Source: Centroberyx gerrardi
Taxonomy: Eukaryota; Chordata; Actinopteri; Beryciformes; Berycidae
DNA length: 64,000 nt
Assembly: GCF_048128805.1 (NCBI RefSeq)
Contig: NC_135999.1
Span: 20,566,949-20,630,948, forward strand
Direction of reading: 5' to 3'
Below the pieces are notes generated by a model. That model ran no database searches, was not told the DNA's origin, and saw nothing but the letters and a program-made list of their open reading frames with translations. The position numbers were made by a program, and so were the translations under genes. Below are positions 48,201 through 64,000 of this stretch, in pieces (position 1 is the first letter of the stretch; every line of letters starts with the position of its first letter).

Positions 48201-51200
48201 ACCCCTGATTCATCCCTCCACCCTCGACCCTTGTTTCATCCCTCCATTCTCGACCCCTCTTTCCCTCAATAAACCATCTAAATACATCTCATAGTGGCGT
48301 GGTCTTTGTTAGTGAATTGAGTAATGTGTGAGTCAAACAGGCCGGACCAACATCCTCTTATGAGCCAAGATCCCAGACACTGTGGCATCTTGTCACGTCA
48401 CTGTAAATGTCTGCTGCTGGCTGCTCAACTCAACTATCCCCTAAATACACTGCAGCTACAGCAGCACAGTGACATTTTGAGCCAAGCCCAGCTTGTTGTT
48501 GTCACTGCCTACCTAGTCTGCTACTCCACACACTGGACACACACACACATACACTCACTCTCTTCCCACCCATTGTAGAGGCACAACTGTACCACTTGAA
48601 AGGTGTCACTGGTGTTTTAAACTGTCTGCTAGAGGTGATGTGTGATATACAGTATTTGAAAACAGTCTACTACGCCTAACTGTTACAGTTAGTGAAGGCA
48701 GTACTCTATAGCACAAGTTCTAATCATGTCAACAAACAAGTATTCAACAACAAATTAGCCTCCAATCTGTCATAAATCCAAAGCAGTGGGCAGAATCTGT
48801 CCTCTGAAAGATTATTACAGTACCGTTTTTTCTGTGTTTCGTCATTCCACCGTTATTTCTTTCTCACTCGCTTTCATGGACAGCTTTGTAGAGTTCTCTC
48901 AGTGCGCTGCGTTCGTGAGTTTCTTTACGTCTCCTTCCTGTATGAGGTTTGTGTCTCGAACCACTAACTCATCGCTTCCTTCTTCCTTCTGTACAAAAAC
49001 TAAAGCTTGTATCAGCTCTGCCTTCCTCTCCTCTCCCTGCTCTCTCTGTTTTTCTCCCTCCTTTTACTTGGTCTCTTTTCTCCCTCTCTCAGCGAGGGTC
49101 TTGTCAGGGGAATTGCGGCACACGCACAGAGAGAAGTATTGATGGGGGAATTGAGAGAAGAGCGGCGCCACAGCAACAAAAGATTTGAGGTCTCTTTGGC
49201 TCTGAGTAAGCCGCCCATGAACCCTCTGTTGCTAAATGTGTTGACATACACAGGACTAAAATATGTAAGTGTCACAGTTCTGGGTGCGGGGCGTGTTGTT
49301 GCCAACACTGGGGAAAACTGACTCTGCCATCCAAACATCAAAACAGTCTTTTACTCTGGCATAACAGTCATTACAGACTTCATTTGAATGAACATGGTAA
49401 ACTATCTTCACTGTTTCCTTCTGTTGCAGCTGTGCCAACAGAGCGGATAAACTCAGTTATTAACTGCATGCATTGCAGGATAGAGGGGTAACACTGTAAT
49501 GTACTGTCAAATCTTCAAAGTGGTTATATGCTCCAAAAATATCTTTTACTCTAACTATATAGCACTTGACAATACATAGGCTACCATATTAGCTGTACAT
49601 CATCATGTCTATAAATAACAAACAGGAAAAGAATCATTCATGTGCTATTGTACAGTTTGCTGCTCTTTGTCTCAAGAGATTACTGGACTTCTCACAATGA
49701 TTTCTCAACTTCTTGTTTCTACTCTAAGGCGTATTTTCCAGCCGTCACTTCGAACACACTCCCCTCCCTTCCCAGCGCTGTCAAATCATTCGCCTACAAA
49801 TGAGTCAATTTAGACTTTACTTCACGGAGCTTTAGCTGAAACGCGCACGAATCACACCAAGGATCAAAAACAACAAAGACTTTGAAGCATTCTCAAGACA
49901 ATGACTTGGTTATGGTGTGATGTGCGTGCCTGACACATGCGAGGCGGCGCGCTGAGCTGTATGTCCAGAGTATGTGAGATAAGACCGTCCTACGTGTTCC
50001 CCGCCGGCACATGACCTGCCCACCTTCACTGCCATGTGAGGGACCGACAGCATGCCATACTGTGTAAGACAATACTGACTATTGACCTACACATGCCCAG
50101 TCCAGAAACAGTGCCGTGTCCTTGCCCCTACTTCCGCCCTCTTGATGCTGATGCAGTCTAGATCTATTCCCCAGATACTAACCCTCCGCTCCTCAGAGCA
50201 ACGGCATGTCCAGGCAGTTTTCTACCTGTGACTGCATCAACATTACACAAAATACTTTGTGGAGGACAGGAGAGGAGTGGAGACTAATTAGACTACTTTA
50301 AAATAAATACTCTGTAACACTCACGCCTCCCTTATTTCTGTCATTCTGTAATATGTTCTCTATTCCCTTACAATAGAAGGAGATCTGAGAGGGCAGAAAG
50401 GAATAGAAATTTGTGTGGTATGAGAGATACTGGAAATTACATGTTAACTGCTGGCGAGAAGAGAGAGATTAGTGTCTAGATTGGCAGTAGGGGTATAAGG
50501 CATTAGTTTTAGGGTTATTAGTGATGATAATAACACATTTGTACAAGACTGTACAAAGTGCTTCATATAAAAACAAAAAGAAACAACTCAACATGGAATA
50601 AAAAGGAAGGGAACAAATAAAACGAAAAGACGACAGATGAAGATAAATCATTATATAAAACCAAGTCTAAAGAAATATATATATATGTAGCCTTAAAGGT
50701 GCTAAAAGGTTCTTAAAGCTGATGTTGTTAGTGCTTGTGGTTCTCAAAATGTCGACCTTATTTCTCATAAACCCTGGTTTATGAGATAAGGTTCCTGCCA
50801 CAAAGAGGATGTTGCTACTTGTCCCCGCTCCCCCCTCCTGCCATCGCTTCACGTGTGTTTGTTTTCTCTTTCACTTTGCTGAAAATGATGAACATGTTAG
50901 AAGTGATTTTTCAATCAGGCTTTCATTCGTTCCACCATCTGCCACTGCGAGAAACTCTGAAAGCTTTAACTCCAACAGCAGCCTCTTCCTGATTTGTGCC
51001 ATAAACCGATCCAGGAGATTTTCCACGAAAACCGACCCGGTGGCACACAATGTAAAATGCAGTGTAGATGCTGGTAAAGGCTGCCAATCTTCTCAGTGAT
51101 TGTCTTGTTTGTTTATGGCAATTACAGTAATTTCTCAAAATTGACGTGGTAATGATTTATTTGTGTTAATCTGCTACACATAGCACCTTTAAGAAGAGAT

Positions 51201-51708
51201 TTAAAAAAGATGTAAAAGTTGTATAAGATGATCCTGGGTTCCTCAGGCAGGTCGTTCCACAATCTAGTCTACTGGGGAACCATCCTAAAGGCCCGGAGGA
51301 TCTCAGTCTGAGCTCAGGTCAAAGGGGTTAAAAGGTCTGCAACATAACCAGGGGCCAAACCCTACTCAACTTTAAAAGTAATCAGTAAAATCTTGAAATT
51401 AATTCTAAAATTGAATGACAACAAGTGTTAAGATGCTAAAATTGGGGTGATCTGGTGTTTTTGTTCTACTGACAATAGGATATGTTTCTGGCTGACTGTT
51501 GACAGTTTGTATGAGTGTGCATGTATGCGTGTGTGTGTGTGTGTGTATGTGTGTGTGTGTACGAGTGTGTCTTAAGGGAAGTGATGATGTCATGACTGAT
51601 GTGATCCACTAATGGGCCCAGAGGGCTTATCAGATGACCCTTCCCTGGCTACCTTAATGGGTTAGTAGCCATTGTGGTTGCATGTGTGTTTGTGCGTGTG
51701 CGTGTGCG

Positions 51709-51763
<55 letters not shown>

Positions 51764-54074
51764 ATGTGCATGTGCATGTGTGCTGTACATAGAAGACATT
51801 ACGGACAGATTTGTTCTCTCTGTCACTTTTTTCTCACGTTTTTCTCTCTCCATTTAGGGCTTGTACAAGAATGTATGATTAATATACAGGAAATGGATAG
51901 AGTCACATAAACTGTGACATGAAAAACTATCTAGCAGCTGTCAATTCTTCAAAACCTCCCCTTTGGCGGTCACTAGTAAAGCCATTAGCCTACATGCTCT
52001 TTGACAGAGAGAGGAGGAAACACATTTACAAGTCCCTTTTCTGAAGGGCTAAATATTTGTAAAGTGCCAAACCCCGGCTCAAATCACCATCCCTCTCTCT
52101 AGTCCTTACAAGGACTGCTTAGACCACAACGGCAATCTGTCTGATTCTGCCAAACCAACAGCCAAGTCAGAAAGACAAGAGATCACTGGGAAACATTTAG
52201 GTCTAATGTGTGTATGTGTGTGTGCGCGTGCATGTGTGGTGTGTGTGCGCCCGTGCAGTGTATGTGGTAATGCATCTGACTGAGTGTTTGCCAGCTTAGT
52301 ATTGACTGGTTTGCCCCTTGAGTCTGTCTGTTGAGTGGGTAGAGCGGGCAGGGCTAGACACGGCCGAGGCAGAGCGAGCTGCAGCCTGCCCGACTCTGCA
52401 CACTCCCAACACACTGAGGGAAAATATTACTGTAGCAGGCAGCCATGGACGATCCACAGGTCCAAATATCCTAGTAAAACTGCAATTATTTGGGGAAGAT
52501 CCATTCTGTCGTATAAAGCCCTGGCTCTGTTTAACTGGCCATAGATGTCGGTCAAGTCGTTTATAACACAAAGGCTAAAACTGAGCTGGAATTGTGTCTG
52601 GTGTCTGGGAGAGAATCCAGCTTCTCCATAGAAAAGACCTTTAACTCCAGTTTAAAAGGGTCAGGGTTTATGACCTCTCACTGGATGTGGGGGTGGGGCG
52701 CCACGGGAAAAAAAAGGGCTGTTTACATGGTAACAGGAAAGCGACATGGAAACACTCCACACTCTGAGCTCCAAGGATCATCTGGAGAGGATGTGCATTT
52801 AACTCAGATATCGTGGGTGTGGTCTGGTTTACTATTGTAAGCATCTTACATTGTGAAAGAATAAAAAAACTGTAGCGGAGCAGCTCTCGCTTTGTCAGTG
52901 TTGTCCTCCCGCTGAAATGCCGGTGTGAGATGGTGGTTTTCTGCTAGAGCGGTCTCCGGCCATTCTCACATGTAATGGCACTGACACGGGGGTATTAAGG
53001 CAAGGAAAACACGAGTTACGAAAACTTCATGACTCAACAGTCCATATGAACAACAACCCGGCCCAGACACAGGACTGCACCAGTCAGGCTGCCATGTGGG
53101 CTGTCTGGTCTTGTGGGAGAAAATCCCAAAATGTGACACACAGCAATCTGCAATGAGTCACATCTTGATGGCTGTTATAGAGTATGAGTTTTCCATTATA
53201 TGCATACAATGCATGGGGATGAACAAAAACAATTACTATCTGTGAGTGCGTGTGCTTGTGTGTGTGCTTGTGTGTGCGTGTGTGTAAGAAATGACCATAT
53301 GTCATCCTACAAAACACCACATGGTTGTTGTGGCAGTTGATTAGTGCCAAGGGGAAAACACAAAATAGCAAACCTAATATAGCATAGATGCATATGTGAA
53401 CAGTTTTCTCTTCTGTAGCTTAAATGTGTTCATGTTTTCTTGTAGTTTGTCTATAATGCGCTCATATAGAATAACCTGAACATTAACATAATTTAATTTA
53501 AACCTAATTTTGTTTGGTATATACAGTAGGTTACTGTATGCAGGCCTCGGTTGTTTCAATGGATGACAATCTATATCAGGCTACTTTAGGCTATAGCTAT
53601 CAGTTACTGCAGTGGTAAAATGGTAGATTATGCCATATAATAATAACAAATAATTAAAAAAAAAAACTCTAGGCTGAACTGTCTGGTTGGTGGTTTCTTT
53701 TGAAGCTACGTGTCTGGTTTGTATCATAGGCTATTATAGTAGGGCAAACTACTGTAATTCAATATCCATCCCGATGCAGCGTCCATGACGCCTTCATCCA
53801 CTCCGTATTTTCCAATGAAAAAGAAATGGTCTAAGTACATGCACATTATCCAAGATTACAGATTAGACTACTTTTGAAAAACAAGCCGGGTTTGGAGGAT
53901 GAGGATGCCATAGATCTGCGTGAGACCCATGCGGTCCACACCCATCCATCCATTGCAGTCATTGTTTCCATTTCTTCCCTCGTTTTGAGAAAAATAAAAC
54001 ACCGAGACGAAAAGCAGAGAAATAAGTCTCTTCTCACCGTATTTCGGGTCCGGGTTTTTCTCCTCCAGCTCCAT
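36205..54074 (-). CDS. slc44a2: choline transporter-like protein 2 (conventional C-terminus)
   Basis: Multi-pass plasma- and mitochondrial-membrane choline/ethanolamine transporter. Exons: 54038-54074, 46380-46428, 46171-46244, 45845-45929, 45542-45626, 45283-45399, 45119-45179, 44373-44499, 43691-43774, 43392-43504, 43117-43248, 42392-42491, 41955-42047, 41110-41194, 40712-40974, 40363-40457, 39626-39729, 39460-39533, 39178-39248, 38961-39049, 38408-38492, 36205-36314. All phases agree; about 710 residues (human 706). Features: [14 protein letters not shown] leader; first membrane span about 31-55; Cys-rich extracellular loop to about 235 with two NXT/NXS sites (GNET, VNAT); the remaining spans; family signatures [29 protein letters not shown]-terminus [17 protein letters not shown]. 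The residue equivalent to human Arg154 (HNA-3a) is Arg. The MELEEKNPD start resembles the human second-promoter isoform; no exon like the first-promoter MGDERPHYYG was found. Confidence 0.93.
36741..36778. repeat. (GAGAG)n microsatellite
   Basis: GGAGA pentamer repeated about seven times, in the spacer between the two slc44a2 terminal exons. Confidence 0.85.
37575..38077 (-). CDS. slc44a2: slc44a2 alternative terminal exon with Glu-rich tail
   Basis: The acceptor (CGAAAG before 38077) is in the same phase as that of the distal exon, so exon 38408-38492 can splice to either. The start, [18 protein letters not shown], is clearly homologous to [17 protein letters not shown] of the distal exon. 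Where the distal exon stops after about 18 more residues, this one continues for about 145 residues that are highly Glu/Lys/Pro/Gln-rich (roughly three in ten Glu), with no hydrophobic segment. This makes an isoform of about 841 residues with a long, acidic, probably disordered cytosolic tail. The junction codon changes Leu to Cys. The stop is at 37575-37577. No strong poly(A) signal was found; a minus-strand ATTAAA at 36568-36573 is a weak candidate. Confidence 0.8.
38551..38879. mobile_element. degraded MITE (AGGGCTGGGCGATAA type) in slc44a2 intron
   Basis: It begins TTAGGGCTGGGCGATAATTC, the recurrent left end of a fish non-autonomous DNA transposon, followed by repeated ATATCGTGAT/TTATCG words typical of its interior. 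The inverted right end is not clear, so the copy appears truncated or diverged. Confidence 0.5.
41268..41746. mobile_element. hAT-type MITE with perfect TIRs and 8-bp duplication
   Basis: A 479-bp element in the slc44a2 intron between the exons at 41955-42047 and 41110-41194. The left end CAAGGTTATTATAGTT and the right end are perfect 16-base inverted repeats. Both flanks are the exact 8-mer GTACAGAC (41260-41267 and 41747-41754). The interior is A-rich with many AACTAAAACTAA-like words and no coding capacity. The 8-bp duplication places it with hAT elements. Confidence 0.92.
42640..42990. mobile_element. degraded MITE (AGGGCTGCACAAT type) in slc44a2 intron
   Basis: The right edge read on the minus strand begins CTAGGGCTGCACAATTATTA, and the interior carries GCGATTTGG, CGCAATTTTAG and TTGCAATTGCG words of a well-known fish MITE class. 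The left end is less clear. Confidence 0.5.
44668..44873. repeat. 20-21 bp minisatellite (CACCTAGTACACCCTAGCAAC)
   Basis: About ten tandem imperfect copies of a unit built from CACCTAGTACACCC and TAGCAAC or TAGTGAC, with an alternate ACATAGTA/ATCTAGAAA form. It lies in the slc44a2 intron between the exons at 45119-45179 and 44373-44499 and is preceded by a short (CTA)n run. Confidence 0.85.
45658..45678. repeat. (CT)n microsatellite
   Basis: About ten TC units, close to the acceptor side of the slc44a2 exon at 45542-45626. Confidence 0.9.
46617..46790. repeat. dispersed repeat, copy B
   Basis: Partner of 7919-8056. The shared blocks are CAAGCACCAAATGCTGG, GTTGTCTTTGGTGGATAAAT and CAGTCTTTGGTCTTTGCCTG. 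Copy B keeps a middle part (ATCACCTGCCACACTGGTCA) missing from copy A. Confidence 0.5.
48010..48032. repeat. C homopolymer
   Basis: An uninterrupted run of about 22 C. Such runs are prone to assembly and length error. Confidence 0.9.
48166..48262. repeat. short minisatellite (TCGACCCC...TTCATCCCTCCA unit)
   Basis: About four imperfect 24-27 bp units combining TCGACCC with ATTCATCCCT or TTTCATCCCT. It is followed by AATAAA and a GTGGTCTTTGTT phrase. The arrangement could be a solo-LTR edge, but no TG...CA ends or duplication were found. Confidence 0.65.
50692..51193. mobile_element. inverted-repeat element nested in another repeat
   Basis: Perfect 13-base inverted ends CTTAAAGGTGCTA (50692-50704) and TAGCACCTTTAAG (51181-51193) bound a 502-bp segment. 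A clear target-site duplication was not found. It contains a perfect 10-base-arm hairpin (50764-50785). Confidence 0.6.
50764..50785. repeat. perfect 22-bp hairpin
   Basis: Arms CTCATAAACC and GGTTTATGAG separated by two bases. Flanking bases extend the pairing imperfectly. Confidence 0.85.
51716..51762. repeat. (GT)n microsatellite
   Basis: About 23 GT units, bordered by GC-interrupted and GCAT-interrupted copies on either side. Confidence 0.95.
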
Positions 54075-54484
54075 TCTCACACACCGGGGCTTCTCGCTGC
54101 GGATCAGGCCTCGGACAGGACAGTTACCATGGAAATGTCGAGGGGAAAAAGCATCAATAACAGTCACCGACTGCTAGCGGCGTAACGACCATCCCGAACC
54201 AAACCACGGCGCATTCCATTCTGCGGGAGAGAGAGGAGCCAGCCAATGAGAGAAGGGAACTTGGTGATTGACCGATTTACCGGCGAATTATAATGCGCAT
54301 GGGCGGGACAAAAACAAAATTTGTCCTGCCGCTACCACAATGGAATGTGTAGAGCGTGTTTGTACGGACTGATGTCCAGATAATAAACAGAGCCAGCACA
54401 GCATTTACTATGAACTATTTTACTTTCTATATAGCTAGATTTGATGTTTTCTAAAGTGTGTTTTTTACATTTGTCCTACAGTGA

Positions 54485-54503
54485 GTGTGTGTGTGTGTGT
54501 GTG

Positions 54504-54553
<50 letters not shown>
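54485..54553. repeat. (GT)n microsatellite
   Basis: About 34 GT units with one C interruption. Confidence 0.95.
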
Positions 54554-54554
<1 letters not shown>

Positions 54555-55587
54555 AACTCCAAGAGAATATAGCCTGCATAGCCTACAGAATCCACAAGAC
54601 AGACCATAATATCCAGTAGTATTTCTCATAACTGCTCCCATGAAAGAAATGTCAATATGAAAAAGCAAAAGCAATTTTTCTCACTGAGAAAAATCGATGG
54701 GCTTACTGTGAATTCCTTAGGCTATCTGAAAGCACAATTTGATAGTAATTGTTTTTGCTTTAAAGAATTTTAAAAAAGCATTACAGGTCAGGGCTGAAAA
54801 ATGACTTGAGGCTACATCATAGATCTAAACCCTAACCCTAACCCTTCTTGCAGCAGACTATAACAACTCTGTGATGTAGTCAAAACTGAGTAACATTCAT
54901 GCAAAGAAGGTAATATTCCTTTTGTTAACCTTTTATTATCAAAGATGGATCAGTTCAGGAGAGACTATCACAAAGTGTGACATAACAAATAGGATACTGC
55001 AGGATAACTGGCACAGGTAATTGTACTCTGCCCCATTCCTGCCTAAAGGAGTGTCATGTGCATCTCTGTGCCCAGTAAAGCAATGAATAATGAAACAGTT
55101 TGAGCAAAATCTTTGTTTCGTGGTTGCTCATGTTTCTTGAGAAAATCGTGTGTCATCATTTTCTCTCTCTATTTTTCTTTCTTTTTTTTTCTTTTTTTTT
55201 TGACATAAAATAAGATGCATAGGTCTGATAAATAAATAAACAAATAAATAAATATCATCCACTTTCAACTGTTTGGCAGCATTTCAATTCAGGTTATTGG
55301 ATACATATTATGTCCTTAACCGAGCTCCTGAAAAAAATATGAGAGCATGGTTAGTGGAGAGCTGTTTTTGCTATATATGAATCTTTAATTATAAATTATA
55401 ATTAGGTGGAAATACTACTTTGAAAACTTGAAAAATGTTCTTTGAGCATGCTTGTCACAAGCCTACTAATTAGGCTTAATTAAACTCAATGTTATAAACT
55501 ATCCTTTGCATTTACTATCCTTTCTTTTTCTTCCTTAAATACATTATATAACATTTTTTTCACAATATAAGCTAATCAGGGATAAAT

Positions 55588-55870
55588 AGCTTACTACTAC
55601 ACCTACTACTATTAATACTACTACTAATACCACTACTACTAATACTATTACTACTACTGCTACTAGTACTACTACTACTACTACTACTACTAGGCTACTA
55701 TTAATACCATTAGGCTACTACTATACTTATACTAGCTACTACTACTACTACTACTACAACAACTAGGCCTACTACTAGGCTACTACTGCTACTACTACTT
55801 TTAATACTTTTACTACTAGCCTACTGCTGCTACTACCACTAATAATAATCATCATCATAATCATCATCAT

Positions 55871-55903
<33 letters not shown>
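55588..55903. repeat. compound trinucleotide repeat (TAC)n / (ATC)n
   Basis: About 255 bases of interrupted TAC/ACT repeats with AGGC and AATAC interruptions, followed by about 60 bases of ATC/CAT repeat. Confidence 0.95.
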
Positions 55904-56389
55904 AGGAATATTGATAATGATTCTCATGTAACTTGCACAGCCAATGGGAATATCTTCCTGTTGTCTGGTGTCTCCACTGCCAGCTGCAATGTCACTTATA
56001 AAAGTTGTGTACACTGTGCACATGCATGCAGGCATTCTGTACATATGGCTGAGGAGCCTTATTATTACAAGCCAATCAGCTGGGAGGGCGTGGGCCAACA
56101 CCCCTCCAAACCCCCCGGCCATACGGCAACACCAAAACGCCATTTTGAGTGTGGAAACGTGTTGGAAATTCAATTCACACATGTATAACTTAAAAGGTAT
56201 GACACGAGTAATTAAAAAAAAGTAGGCTTTTACATTCCCAATAGACAAGCATATTGTTACTTAGTCGTCTATTTGTGTTTCCACTGTAAATAAAGTCTAT
56301 CCAACCTTACTTACACAACTCCATGTGTTGCATAACTTTGCTCCAGCCTCTTTTGCCTCACCTTTCATGGAGGAAAGAGGCTCCCATGT

Positions 56390-56516
56390 TTGCCAGGTTT
56401 GACGTTATGTATCCCTCTGACGTTTCACGAGTGGAAATATTACTTAAGCGACAGTGAGACTTGGCAGCGTTACCGACAGCTATCAAATCACCGGATAAAC
56501 CGACCAAGAGAAAAAG
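56390..56516 (+). promoter_or_regulatory. gcdh: probable gcdh 5' UTR exon and promoter
   Basis: A donor AAAAAG followed by GTAAAG (exon end 56516) can splice to the acceptor TTCAG ending at 57075, which lies seven bases before the gcdh ATG. This implies that the start codon is in exon 2 with a non-coding exon 1. The start of transcription is not determined. Confidence 0.45.
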
Positions 56517-57082
56517 GTAAAGTGTGATTTGCGCGGATGTTCGCATGAGTTTTCTTTAAAAAAAAAAAAAAAAGTCACTAAATGGTTATATTACTGCATG
56601 GATAATTTAAAGGCTTAACAATTTCACATTTGGCATGCAATACTTTTGAACGCCACCTCGTAAAAGGACAATATGTCCTTTGCTCTGAAATAATAATTCA
56701 AACATCCAACTGTCTGATTTTCTTGTAATCACATCCAGAAGAACAGAGAAAGTATTTCTATTTCGCATCTAACCCAGTGTCAATTCAGCACCTAAATCCC
56801 AACAGCTTGTCCTATACTAAGTGATAATGTAGTGATAATAAATAATGCAATTATGATCAAATCCAAACAGTATATGAAGTGTTATTAAATTATGATAGTG
56901 TACATTAATAACTCTAAAAAATATAATGTTAATATTTGAACAAACTTGCCTGATGACAATGAGTGACAGATTCACTGTTCTGCTGTTTCAACACAATGTG
57001 AATGAGTTAACTCTGGAGTGTAGCCTATAGTCTATAATTATATTTTGAATATACATTTCCTCCTCTCATATTCAGTCAACAA

Positions 57083-62786
<5,704 letters not shown>

Positions 62787-63374
62787 AGACTTCCCAACTT
62801 CCCCTTAGTGAAATGGACTTGAGGTGGAATATGTAGCAACGTGCTACCTGTCCACCTGCCTCCTGAGACACATGACCTCACTGGGCAAAGTATTATGTAG
62901 AAACCTGAGGTGCGCTTCATTTATTCTATGAGATGCTTTGAATACCTCAAAATACCTCAACACATTTAAGATGCAGTGTATTTTCAAACTACTGATAGGA
63001 GTGCTCTATGCCTCTGTTTGGTCTCCTCTGTGAATATTTAAATAAGGTCAACCTAACAAAGCATTGGGTCCAAGTGTGATATAGCTTTTGTACAGTTAGT
63101 ATGCCTGGAACTTTATTTCGGCCAAAGATAAGGCAGGGTGCATTTAAAAGGTGTGGCATTATGAATAATGATTTGGTTTAGTTTGAAATGAGTGAATTAT
63201 CTGTAAATGAGTGGCTTTGAATGAGTGGGAAGGTATGAGTGAATGACTGTCCAGTTCTCTGCTATTTTGCCTTTATAGTTGCTATTATGGTCATGTTGGT
63301 TACTGTATTGTAACCAACATGCATGTATGTATTGCCTGTTTTTATTGAAGCAATAGATGCTGTAATCGAACATA

Positions 63375-63380
63375 AATAAA
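63375..63380 (+). terminator. gcdh: gcdh poly(A) signal
   Basis: AATAAA about 590 bases after the gcdh stop. The region between is AT-rich with no other frame, consistent with a simple 3' UTR ending near 63400. Confidence 0.75.
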
Positions 63381-63399
63381 ACATGGGCTGAACAACTTG

Positions 63400-64000
63400 T
63401 TTTCTCATTCTCTTACTGTGACTGAGAACTATAACCTGAACTACTGTCCTACTGACAGGGACACAGTCAGCTGTGTATTCTTGCAAAAAACAATGCTTAG
63501 GTGCTCTTCTGTTCACATTGGAATAATTTTTAATATAACATTGGACACTTTTAGAAGCACGTTAGTAAAATGAAAACTTAACTCAATTATCTTCAGTTAT
63601 GTCAGACAAAGAGACAAAAAACCCTTGCGAGACACGACTTTGCCATAAGGCACTGTGTTAATTTAAAAGTGAAATAAAAGGAACAGACTCTGAGGTAATT
63701 TGCACTCAATGAACTGGAAATACAACTGTGTAATAACCAAAATCCCCAGATCTAGAAAGCAGAAAGAGGGATCCAAAAGGAGTATAAACTTCTCTGCTCA
63801 AAGCACATGGACAGATCAGATCAGCTAGTCTGAACTCTCTAACCCAGAAATGGAATAGCGAGCCTCGTAATGCAGTAACACATTAACTAGAAATGGAAAT
63901 GGAAATAGTAATGGAATAACCTCATATAGAAATGGAATAGCCTCATAGCAAATGGAGGAACACATTAATTGGAAATGGGAATGGAAATAGAAATGGAACA
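63400..64000. other. intergenic, entering a minisatellite
   Basis: No exon recognised. From about 63840 to the window end GGAAAT/GGAATA words recur. A larger unit of about 81 bases is visible, beginning ACACATTAACTAGAAATGG near 63880 and ACACATTAATTGGAAATGG near 63961. The array continues past the window. Confidence 0.6.

Larger units (their letters stand above)
50530..51440 (+). mobile_element. retroposon-like dispersed repeat with a nested element
   Basis: The left part (CACATTTGTACAAGACTGTA, CAAAGTGCTTCATATAAA) and the right part (GGTCGTTCCACAATCTAG, GGCCCGGAGGATCTCAG, CAAACCC...AAATCTTGAAATTAATTC) read as the two sides of a high-copy fish repeat. They are interrupted by an inverted-repeat element at about 50692-51193. 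The family was not identified; it lies inside slc44a2 intron 1. Confidence 0.45.
46429..54037 (-). other. slc44a2 intron 1
   Basis: A 7.6-kb intron holding most of the gene's repeats: dispersed repeat copy B, a C-homopolymer and short minisatellite near 48 kb, a retroposon-like block at 50530-51440 with a nested inverted-repeat element, and GT microsatellites at 51526-51560 and 51716-51762. I looked for a second coding first exon and found none I could support. Confidence 0.6.
54075..56390. other. divergent slc44a2-gcdh intergenic region
   Basis: It separates the head-to-head genes. The left edge (54075-54320) is CpG-rich and carries a CCAAT word near 54243; it is the likely slc44a2 promoter. 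A GT microsatellite lies at 54485-54553, a three-unit CCCTAA run near 54828-54845, and a long trinucleotide-repeat block at 55588-55903. No exon recognised. The Met-rich frame on the minus strand over the CAT repeat is an artefact. Confidence 0.6.

Noticed and set aside
47959-48294. 111-codon Pro/Ser-rich open frame, possibly an LTR or gene exon
   Set aside because: Made by the C homopolymer and a short minisatellite; no LTR ends or duplication could be found.
54828-54845. Interstitial telomeric repeat (CCCTAA)
   Set aside because: Only about three units, as also seen near 29140; too short to indicate a fusion or telomere relic.
55775-56248. 157-codon minus-strand frame with long Met run
   Set aside because: The Met/Ile run is the CAT/ATC repeat read in frame.

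Overview
This is a vertebrate nuclear window, almost certainly from a teleost fish. Its genes are split into many short exons with GT-AG introns. Long CA/GT microsatellites occur every few kilobases, and the dispersed repeats are of kinds common in ray-finned fishes (short hAT-type MITEs, LINE/SINE 3' tails, a tRNA-type SINE). Four complete protein-coding genes can be read exon by exon, and splice phase agrees at every junction I checked. All four have human counterparts on chromosome 19p13, so the window is a piece of a conserved linkage block.

Layout. 1-6311: gene-poor, repeat-bearing DNA merging into the probable 3' UTR of rgl3. 6312-19883 (minus): rgl3, a Ral guanine-nucleotide exchange factor, with a second upstream promoter and alternative first coding exon at 23539-23885 and a probable non-coding exon near 25.5 kb. 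27855-34518 (minus): odad3/ccdc151, a coiled-coil protein that docks outer dynein arms in motile cilia, with a textbook RFX X-box 106 bp upstream of its ATG. 36205-54074 (minus): slc44a2 (choline transporter-like protein 2), whose 3' end carries two homologous alternative terminal exons, one conventional and one encoding a long Glu-rich tail. 57083-62786 (plus): gcdh, mitochondrial glutaryl-CoA dehydrogenase. slc44a2 and gcdh are head to head about 2.4 kb apart. 63.4-64 kb: intergenic, entering a minisatellite that runs off the window.

The genes do not form one pathway. They are Ras/Ral signalling, cilium assembly, membrane transport and mitochondrial lysine/tryptophan catabolism genes sharing an ancestral neighbourhood. 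rgl3 and odad3 keep the same order and orientation as in human.

I found no new gene system, CRISPR array, or intact autonomous transposon. The most interesting points are the duplicated terminal exon of slc44a2, the two-promoter/uORF arrangement of rgl3, a Ser/Pro-rich insertion inside the rgl3 catalytic domain, the X-box of odad3, a (TG)28 tract abutting a gcdh splice acceptor, and three MITEs with exact 8-bp target-site duplications. Exon boundaries were read by eye from splice signals, frame and remembered family sequences; no alignment was run.
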